A stretch of 8,319 nt of DNA, taken from the NCBI GenBank assembly GCA_964474415.1, contig CAYYSO010000110.1:1-8319 (forward strand). Direction: 5' to 3'. Shown here piece by piece: positions 1 through 4,578 of this stretch; the first letter of the stretch is position 1; each line of letters opens with the position of its first letter. The stretch comes from Methylomarinum sp964474415 (GTDB taxonomy: Bacteria > Pseudomonadota > Gammaproteobacteria > Methylococcales > Methylomonadaceae). The notes under the pieces were generated by a model. That model had not been told where the DNA came from. It did not search any database and was given only the letters and a program-made list of their open reading frames with translations. The position numbers were made by a program, and so were the translations under genes.

Positions 1-490
1 ATTTTGCCACTTTTTTAATACGCATGGCCCAGCGCTCAATTTCCTTAAAGCTGTAGGCTTTATCAGTGGAAAGCATGTGAACCGGGAGTTCAACGGTTTT
101 ACCGGTAAAGGCATGTTCCGGTTCGACATGATGTAATAGGGGGTGGTTGGGGTGTCTTTTTCTTAATTCAGATTGATAAATAAAGTCATAATCAGCATCG
201 CTGATAATAGCCTCACCTCCCCGGTAAAGGGCATTGGCAATAGTCAGGAATTCAATGAGTTCATTGTCAGAAAGTGCCGAAAGGTTCTCAGGGTGTGTGG
301 AAATGTAGCTTATCTTTTTTTCGTCTAAATATTTAAAAGAATGATCTGATTGTAAAAGAATGGCTTTCTGATTTGGGTTGAACATTTTGTAAAAGCTGGG
401 TGATGCTGTGGGGGGCGTAATTATATATCGAGTCGGTTGGGGAACAACTAATAAATTGATGTTTTTAGGTACAGCGATATTATTATTCAC
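1..490 (-). CDS. NAD-dependent DNA ligase-like protein, N-terminal part (runs off left edge)
   Basis: This minus-strand frame is open from a TAG near position 517 to the window edge, so only the N-terminal part is visible: 163 codons from GTG at 490, or 128 from ATG at 385. The stretch GGEAIISDADYDFIYQSELR, followed by RHPNHPL and then LPVHMLSTDKAYS, resembles the ISDAEYD, HPEL and VPMLSLDNAF segments of the Ia and early adenylation regions of bacterial LigA. The catalytic KxDG lysine motif should lie further along, beyond the edge, so activity cannot be judged. The start is uncertain: neither GTG 490 nor ATG 385 has a Shine-Dalgarno sequence. The extra 35 codons read as a proline-rich segment (VVPQP, TPPTASPSF) not typical of LigA. 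I infer a stand-alone LigA-related protein, not the housekeeping ligase, because similarity is partial and the N-terminus is long. It is transcribed divergently from the diguanylate cyclase gene, about 54 bp away. Confidence 0.68.
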   Translation of the reverse strand, partial: MNNNIAVPKNINLLVVPQPTRYIITPPTASPSFYKMFNPNQKAILLQSDHSFKYLDEKKISYISTHPENLSALSDNELIEFLTIANALYRGGEAIISDADYDFIYQSELRKRHPNHPLLHHVEPEHAFTGKTVELPVHMLSTDKAYSFKEIERWAMRIKKVAK

Positions 491-544
491 AGAAAAATTT
501 GATAGTAATTTATCAGGAAGCTGCTAGCCTTAAGAAATTGTTGA

Positions 545-1699
545 TTGTATAAAGAGAACGTCAGGTTGAAAGAAGATTTAACGACTGATTTAGTTGTTCT
601 GGAAAGCCATCTGGATGGAATGCTTGAGCGTGTTCAGCAAAACAGTCTGGCGTTAAAGCGTTTTCAGATGTTTGAGATGGGGTTGTTAAAGCTTAATTCC
701 CTTGCTGAAATGATCGATCATATCCTTAATGATGCAAAAGCTTTTTTTGACCTTGATGTTGTCAGTTTCTGTCTGGTGGATGAAAAAGGCGATATTTCAA
801 GATATCTTGAAGAGGATGGTTATGATTATCAGAATAAAACCGGACTCATTCTACTTGAAAATAAAGAGTTTCTAAAAAATACTATAGGTTCGGCGAGACA
901 CCCTTTTTTGGGTCGCTATAACTCGCAAGATTGCGCAGTTTATTTTCCACAAGAACATAAACCATCATCAGTCGCCATTATTCCTTTAACCCGTCGTGGA
1001 AATTATCTGGGGTCCTTGAATCTGGGCAGTTATAAGGCAAACAGATTTATTATTAACATGGCGACTGATTTTGTTGAACACATGGTTTCAGTGGTCAGTA
1101 TTTGTCTGGAAAATAATCTGAATTTTGAAACCATGCGTAGAACAAGTCTGATGGATACCTTGACGGGTGTCAATAATCGTCTTTTTCTGGAGCAGCGTAT
1201 TGTAGAAGAGTTGGATCGCAGCCAAAGAAGCGGTCAGCCACTAACTTGTCTATTCCTGGATATCGATTTTTTTAAAAGTATTAATGACAATTATGGACAT
1301 CAAGCCGGGGACCATGTGTTAACTTCAATTGCCGGCTCTATTAAACAGCAGTTAAGAAATAATGATGTTCTTGCCCGTTATGGTGGTGAAGAGTTTGTTG
1401 CACTATTAACTAATATTGATGAAAAGATGGCTTATGAAATTGCTGACAGGATTCGTGACAATGTCAAGAATTTGTTCGTTAAATACAATGAGCAGAGCAT
1501 TTCAGTGACTATTTCAATAGGTACTGCGACCTATCAACCTGGTAACAATATGCAATATTCAACTGCTGAATTAGTCACGTTATTAATTCAAACTGCAGAT
1601 TCAGCATTATATTTAGCTAAACAAAACGGTAGGGACAGAGTTGAAAATGGGGGGGTGATTGGTGAAGTGTGTAATCAGGTTTGTGCGGGAGGCGCTTGA
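545..1699 (+). CDS. DUF484/GAF-like sensor domain with GGDEF diguanylate cyclase
   Basis: Predicted to make the second messenger cyclic di-GMP from two GTP in the cytoplasm; no membrane segment is visible. Residues 1-40 look like a short coiled coil (ENVRLKEDL, VLESHLDGMLERVQQ). Residues about 40-190 resemble the DUF484/GAF-like sensor region found in related gammaproteobacterial cyclases. The GGDEF domain occupies about 200-367: DTLTGVNNR (204-212), metal-binding LDIDFFK (238-244), the active-site loop GGEEF (280-284), and an intact RxxD inhibitory I-site, RNND (271-274), five residues before it. Activity and product feedback inhibition are therefore expected. The sensed ligand is unknown. 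The start is unsure: an in-frame TGA at 542-544 limits the frame, TTG 545 has no ribosome binding site, and TTG 566 has a weak AAGAGA upstream; the first in-frame ATG is at 620. A G7 tract sets the last 14 residues. Confidence 0.9.
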   Translation: MYKENVRLKEDLTTDLVVLESHLDGMLERVQQNSLALKRFQMFEMGLLKLNSLAEMIDHILNDAKAFFDLDVVSFCLVDEKGDISRYLEEDGYDYQNKTGLILLENKEFLKNTIGSARHPFLGRYNSQDCAVYFPQEHKPSSVAIIPLTRRGNYLGSLNLGSYKANRFIINMATDFVEHMVSVVSICLENNLNFETMRRTSLMDTLTGVNNRLFLEQRIVEELDRSQRSGQPLTCLFLDIDFFKSINDNYGHQAGDHVLTSIAGSIKQQLRNNDVLARYGGEEFVALLTNIDEKMAYEIADRIRDNVKNLFVKYNEQSISVTISIGTATYQPGNNMQYSTAELVTLLIQTADSALYLAKQNGRDRVENGGVIGEVCNQVCAGGA

Positions 1700-1814
1700 C
1701 TTTGCTTTCAGGTGTATCGGGTTTTTGATGAACTGATTTTCTATTGCTGCAGTAAAAATTTATAAATCGACAGCTTCCATATTAAAATAAATGCAGTATG
1801 AAGATATTTGTTAC

Positions 1815-1826
1815 ACTGTTAACAGT
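1815..1826. promoter_or_regulatory. 12-bp perfect palindrome upstream of the pentapeptide-repeat gene
   Basis: ACTGTTAACAGT is a perfect 12-bp palindrome ending 7 bases before the AT-AAGGAGG ribosome binding site of the next gene. It sits in the 146-bp gap between the diguanylate cyclase and the pentapeptide-repeat gene, where a repressor operator or a translational control structure would be expected. With no loop bases it suits a protein-binding site better than a stable RNA hairpin. I found no convincing -35/-10 pair near it, only a TATGAA at 1797-1802 with a poor -35. Function is inferred from position and symmetry only. Confidence 0.3.
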
Positions 1827-1845
1827 ATTGAAATAAGGAGGGTGT

Positions 1846-2634
1846 ATGAATTATATTTCACAGATGACTGGGTTTTTAATTCTGACGTTTTTTATTAATT
1901 CGTATTTACCAGTATTTGCTGCCGATATGACGCGGGAGCAAATTGTACAATTGCTTAATAATACAAAAAAAAATGAAATAGTCAATTTACGAAGAAAAAA
2001 TCTGAGCAGTGTGGATTTGTCTGGTCTGGATTTTCGTCATGCAGATTTATGGGGAGCTGATTTAAGAGGAGCCAATTTAAGTCATAGTGATTTATCCGGG
2101 TTGAATCTTGATTTAACCGTGATGGTAGGGGCTAATCTTGAAGGCGCCAATCTTTCAAATGTCAGTATCTTTGCTGTCAGTATGATGCGTAGCAATTTAA
2201 AAGGCGTTGATTTTTCCGGTAGTCGCGTTATTGCCAATCTTGACAATTCCGATCTTAGTCATGCCAAACTAAGGCATGTCAGATGGGGTGCTGACATGAA
2301 AAATCAGCCCATGGGGTTAATGCGGGTAAGTCTGAAAAAGGTGAAATTAATCGGCGCTGATTTATCCGGTGCAGATTTGGGCAGAGCAATGTTAATGTTT
2401 GCTGATTTGACTGATGCAAATTTGAAAGATGCAGTGTTAAATTCTGCTGATTTGCGATCGGCTAATTTTACCGGTGCAGATTTAAGTCATGCTGATCTAT
2501 CTGATAGTAAAATGAACAATGCCATACTGAATAAAGCTAATTTGCAGGAAACTGTATTAAAAAGGATTAAAGGTAAAGATTCTTTACGTGGTCTTGATAA
2601 TGCAAAGAATATAAATACTGCTGTTTTTGACTAA
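1846..2634 (+). CDS. Exported pentapeptide-repeat (right-handed beta-helix) protein
   Basis: The start is secure: TAAGGAGG at 1834-1841 lies 4 bases before the ATG. Residues 1-25 form a Sec-type signal peptide with a hydrophobic core (GFLILTFFI) and a probable cleavage site after VFA, giving a mature protein beginning ADMTRE; the n-region oddly lacks a lysine or arginine. Residues 29-45 look like a capping helix. From about 47 to 235 runs an A(D/N)LXX pentapeptide array (ADLWG ADLRG ANLSH, GADLSGADL, SADLRSANFTGADLSHADLS), expected to fold as a right-handed quadrilateral beta-helix. The array is irregular at about 145-160 (WGADMKNQPMG), splitting it into two blocks, probably by a protruding loop. 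Known pentapeptide proteins such as Qnr and MfpA are cytosolic gyrase mimics; export makes that role unlikely here. No enzymatic motif is visible and the function is unknown. It appears to be transcribed alone, convergent with yceF. Confidence 0.85.
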   Translation: MNYISQMTGFLILTFFINSYLPVFAADMTREQIVQLLNNTKKNEIVNLRRKNLSSVDLSGLDFRHADLWGADLRGANLSHSDLSGLNLDLTVMVGANLEGANLSNVSIFAVSMMRSNLKGVDFSGSRVIANLDNSDLSHAKLRHVRWGADMKNQPMGLMRVSLKKVKLIGADLSGADLGRAMLMFADLTDANLKDAVLNSADLRSANFTGADLSHADLSDSKMNNAILNKANLQETVLKRIKGKDSLRGLDNAKNINTAVFD

Positions 2635-2712
2635 GGCGATTGTTGGAAAAGGCAAGCAAGATGGTAAATTCTTTGACAGAAATCGCTTAAAGTAGGCAGA
2701 AAATTATAATAG

Positions 2713-2784
2713 TCTTCAATATATACAGATAGATGGAGGCAGGGATCTCTTATCTCAGCCCTTTTGAGGCATGGATATTGAAGA
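2713..2784. repeat. 10-bp inverted repeat in the convergent intergenic gap
   Basis: TCTTCAATAT at 2713-2722 is perfectly complementary to ATATTGAAGA at 2775-2784, with 52 bases between. The loop contains a smaller AGGG...CCCTTTT structure (2741-2765) and a repeated GAGGCA. The gap lies between the 3' ends of two convergent genes, the pentapeptide-repeat gene and yceF. A shared 3'-end structure protecting or ending both messages is the simplest reading, although no proper U-tract follows the outer stem on either strand. A consensus TATAAT lies just before it at 2705-2710, so a small RNA cannot be excluded. Confidence 0.4.
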
Positions 2785-2807
2785 GAGCCCGAAGACGGAT
2801 AATTTCC

Positions 2808-3386
2808 CTAAATGACATGGATGTTGAATTTGTTCAGTAAATTAACCAGTTTGATCAAAGGCAAGCCTATCAGGGCATTAGGATCATCCCCTTCTATTTT
2901 TTCGAAAAGAGCCACTCCCAAACCTTCCGATTTGAAACTTCCTGCACAATCGTAGGGTTTTTCCAATTCTATATAATGCCTGATTTGAGCTTCAGTGAGT
3001 TGTTTAAAATAAACTGTACTGATATCCAGATCAGTTAAATACTGTTGTTGTGCACTGTGCAGAACGCAAAGCCCGGTGTGAAATGTGACAGCACGGCCTG
3101 ATTGTTCGGTGAGTTGTTTTATAGCATTTTCCCGGTTGCCCGGTTTGCATAATTGTTTGCCGGCAGCTATAGCAACCTGGTCAGAGCCAATTATAATATG
3201 CTGTGGAAACCTGGTTGATAATGCATCAACTTTTTTTATTGCAAGTCTGATAGCCAGATTAGCGGCTGACTCGTTAGGAAAACTTGATTCATCGATATCC
3301 GGGGAGCAAGTGACGAAATTAATGTTTAATTTTTGCAGTAATTGACTTCGATAGTGGGAACCGGAGGCTAATACAATGTTTGTCAT
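2808..3386 (-). CDS. yceF: Maf-family nucleotide pyrophosphatase YceF (m7GTP type)
   Basis: Maf proteins hydrolyse non-canonical or modified nucleoside triphosphates to monophosphates. The YceF subgroup prefers 7-methyl-GTP and probably cleans modified nucleotides from the cytosolic pool. The 192-residue length fits the family. Visible family features are the N-terminal phosphate-binding LASGSHYRSQLL (6-17), IDES (31-34), IIGSDQ with the likely catalytic Asp69, CKP at 80-82, and the highly conserved stretch from CAGSFKSEGLG (147-157) through FEKIEGDDPNALIGLPLI (161-178). That stretch is close to E. coli YceF rather than to the dTTP/UTP-specific YhdE. The ATG at 3386 is supported because the family motif begins two or three residues later, yet no Shine-Dalgarno sequence precedes it. 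Its divergent placement beside yceD-rpmF-plsX is the classic gammaproteobacterial arrangement. Confidence 0.95.
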   Translation of the reverse strand: MTNIVLASGSHYRSQLLQKLNINFVTCSPDIDESSFPNESAANLAIRLAIKKVDALSTRFPQHIIIGSDQVAIAAGKQLCKPGNRENAIKQLTEQSGRAVTFHTGLCVLHSAQQQYLTDLDISTVYFKQLTEAQIRHYIELEKPYDCAGSFKSEGLGVALFEKIEGDDPNALIGLPLIKLVNLLNKFNIHVI

Positions 3387-3447
3387 TTTATTATAGAATT
3401 TCTACCGTGAAAGTACTCGTAAAAAAGAGAGTTCGGTTATCTGATTT

Positions 3448-3525
3448 GCAGGTGTCGGTGGTATGGAAGCCGTCGTCAAGCCTCCATAGATGTATACACG
3501 GCGTTTTGTAAATTAGATAGCCGAA
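3448..3525. repeat. Degenerate interspersed-repeat-like sequence in the yceF-yceD gap
   Basis: The stretch from GCAGGTGTCGGTGG (3448-3461) to ACGGCGT (about 3504) does not code and contains a G-U rich potential hairpin (GGTGG at 3457-3461 with GCCGTC at 3469-3474) and an 8-bp palindrome TGTATACA (3491-3498). Read on the minus strand it resembles, from memory, a short repeat scattered through methanotroph genomes, in which a phrase close to ACATCTATGGAGGCTTGACG is followed by a palindromic GGCGGCAT-type segment. Positions 3514-3525 (TAGATAGCCGAA) match exactly the end of the element at 4454-4465. I infer an old copy of an interspersed repeat; only a genome-wide search can confirm it. Confidence 0.45.
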
Positions 3526-3604
3526 TCCTCAAGCGACTCATTTTTATTTTGCGGGGTGATGGAAACTTCCTTCATGATCGTTAGGTTGCTGGTTTAGTTT
3601 GAGT

Positions 3605-3633
3605 TTGACGACGTAGCTAATAATATATATCAT
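3605..3633 (+). promoter_or_regulatory. Sigma70-type promoter for yceD-rpmF
   Basis: TTGACG at 3605-3610 matches the -35 consensus at five of six positions, and TATCAT at 3628-3633 matches the -10 consensus at five of six, with an optimal 17-bp spacer. The predicted transcription start is about A3639 or G3640, only 3-4 bases before the yceD ATG at 3643. The leader would therefore be almost absent, which agrees with the lack of a Shine-Dalgarno sequence there. A second, weaker pair is TTGAGT (3599-3604) with TAATAT (3621-3626). Confidence 0.65.
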
Positions 3634-3642
3634 TGCACAGTT

Positions 3643-4170
3643 ATGTTAGACAGATTACCTGATTTTATTGATCCTGTATTGTTTGCTGAAAGGCGAAGAG
3701 TGTTGTCCGGGACAATAAAAATGAGTGAATTTACTCGATTATCAGAAGTTTTGATGAAGAACGAAGGCGATGTAAAAATCGACTTTTCTTTTGAAAAAAT
3801 GGGACGATTGGCTACTGTGCGCGGGACGATTAAGGCAGATCTTGTGCTGGAATGTCAGTCTTGCTTGAAAGGTGTTTTATGGCCTATTGATGCAACTGTG
3901 AATTTGGGGGTTGTGTCAACGCTGGAGCAGGCGGACAGACTTGCTGAAGAATTTGAGCCTTTATGGATGGAGGCAGAGACAATTTCTTTAAAAGATCTGG
4001 TTGAGGATGAGATCCTTCTTGCTTTGCCTGATTTTCCCAGACATAGCAATGAGTGTATGGAACATAGGCAGAAAAAAACCGAACCGTCCGCTACTGATGA
4101 AGATAATGAGCAATTAAAGTCTGACAACCCATTTTCTGTTTTAGCACAACTTAAAAATACTGGAGACTAA
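3643..4170 (+). CDS. yceD: YceD/DUF177 family 23S rRNA accumulation protein
   Basis: DUF177 proteins are needed for normal accumulation of 23S rRNA in bacteria and plastids, which fits the position directly before the gene for ribosomal protein L32. The 175-residue length matches the family (173 in E. coli). Visible features are the N-terminal DPVLFAERRR (10-19), the conserved ECQSC with a CxxC pair (Cys71, Cys74), EFEPLW (103-108), LVEDEILLALPDFPRH (119-134) and the C-terminal NPFSVLAQLK (162-171). His134, Cys138 and His141 could join the CxxC pair in metal binding; this is inference. The ATG is supported by the conserved N-terminus, but no ribosome binding site precedes it and the promoter ends nine bases upstream. 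Its stop is 4 bases from rpmF, whose Shine-Dalgarno sequence lies inside the yceD 3' end, so the two are co-transcribed and probably translationally coupled. Confidence 0.93.
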   Translation: MLDRLPDFIDPVLFAERRRVLSGTIKMSEFTRLSEVLMKNEGDVKIDFSFEKMGRLATVRGTIKADLVLECQSCLKGVLWPIDATVNLGVVSTLEQADRLAEEFEPLWMEAETISLKDLVEDEILLALPDFPRHSNECMEHRQKKTEPSATDEDNEQLKSDNPFSVLAQLKNTGD

Positions 4171-4174
4171 TTAA

Positions 4175-4357
4175 ATGGCTGTACAAAAAAGTAAAGTGAC
4201 CCGTTCCAGACGCGGTCAGCGTCGTTCTCATGATGCATTAACCAGCAAAACACTGGCGCAAGATCCATTGACTGGTGAAACTCATTTACGTCATCATATG
4301 ACACCTGATGGCTTTTTTAAGGGTCGTCAAATTATAGCCAGTAATGACGAAGATTAA
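4175..4357 (+). CDS. rpmF: 50S ribosomal protein L32
   Basis: L32 is a small component of the large ribosomal subunit. The 60-residue sequence begins MAVQKSKVTRSRRGQRRSHD, the typical basic N-terminus, and continues with HLRHHMTPDGFFKGRQ near the end. It has no cysteines, so it is the zinc-independent form usual in Gammaproteobacteria rather than the four-cysteine form found in many other bacteria. A GGAG at 4162-4165 sits 9 bases before the ATG and overlaps the yceD coding end. In E. coli rpmF is co-transcribed with plsX and fabH; here a 221-bp gap with an intrinsic terminator follows. Confidence 0.98.
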   Translation: MAVQKSKVTRSRRGQRRSHDALTSKTLAQDPLTGETHLRHHMTPDGFFKGRQIIASNDED

Positions 4358-4410
4358 TTACTGATTTCTTGTAATTGTTTCAGCAAAGCTTTTTTATCCT
4401 GCTCACATCC

Positions 4411-4465
4411 TTACCCACATTCATGTAGGTAATGCCGCTATCGGCGAACATAATAGATAGCCGAA
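4411..4465. repeat. Two-hairpin repeat-like element between rpmF and plsX
   Basis: Positions 4411-4432 form a near-perfect inverted repeat: arms TTACCCACAT and ATGTAGGTAA around a two-base centre, with a single C-A mismatch. A second stem follows: GCTATC (4437-4442) pairs with GATAGC (4456-4461) around a 13-base loop, and GCCG/CGGC at 4434-4445 offers an alternative fold. The last 12 bases, TAGATAGCCGAA, recur at 3514-3525. The element is non-coding and lies between the end of rpmF and the terminator. It looks like a REP- or MITE-like interspersed element, but copies elsewhere in the genome cannot be seen from here. Confidence 0.5.
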
Positions 4466-4524
4466 AGCTGGCGCGCGAAGTGAATTTTTGCTGAATAGTT
4501 ACGATTGTCTTCTCATAAAAAAGT

Positions 4525-4552
4525 CGGCCTGCTGTTGCAGGCCGTTACTTTT
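4525..4552 (+). terminator. Intrinsic terminator hairpin between rpmF and plsX
   Basis: CGGCCTGC (4525-4532) and GCAGGCCG (4537-4544) form a perfect 8-bp GC-rich stem with a TGTT loop, followed by TTACTTTT. An A-tract (AAAAAA, 4517-4522) precedes the stem, so it could also act on minus-strand transcription. It lies 27 bases upstream of plsX, after yceD-rpmF, and would end or attenuate the upstream transcript. The broken U-tract suggests incomplete termination, which would allow some read-through into the fatty acid genes. Confidence 0.75.
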
Positions 4553-4578
4553 CAATCTTTCAGGAGTTAATCCTAAGC

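Noticed and set aside
410..415. G6 run within the 5' part of the ligase-like gene
   Set aside because: Six identical bases is too short to argue for phase variation.
500..515. TGATA/TATCA inverted repeat in the gap between the two divergent left-hand genes
   Set aside because: The arms are only 5 bp in an AT-rich gap; this is expected by chance and has no further support.
1775..1802. Possible promoter TTCCAT with TATGAA upstream of the pentapeptide-repeat gene
   Set aside because: The -35 hexamer matches consensus at only two positions and the -10 at four; not reliable enough to annotate.
2673..2710. TTGACA (2673-2678) and TATAAT (2705-2710), both perfect consensus hexamers
   Set aside because: They are 26 bp apart, far beyond the 16-18 bp that sigma70 accepts, so they do not form one promoter; TATAAT alone has no suitable -35.
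3390..3395. Minus-strand TATAAT just upstream of the yceF ATG
   Set aside because: It ends only three bases before the ATG, which would put transcription start inside the start codon, and no -35 is found at the right distance.
4356..4376. AATTAC/GTAATT stem directly after rpmF, followed by a T6 run near 4390
   Set aside because: The stem is AT-only with a 9-base loop, and the T-run is too far away; the GC-rich hairpin at 4525 is the real terminator candidate.
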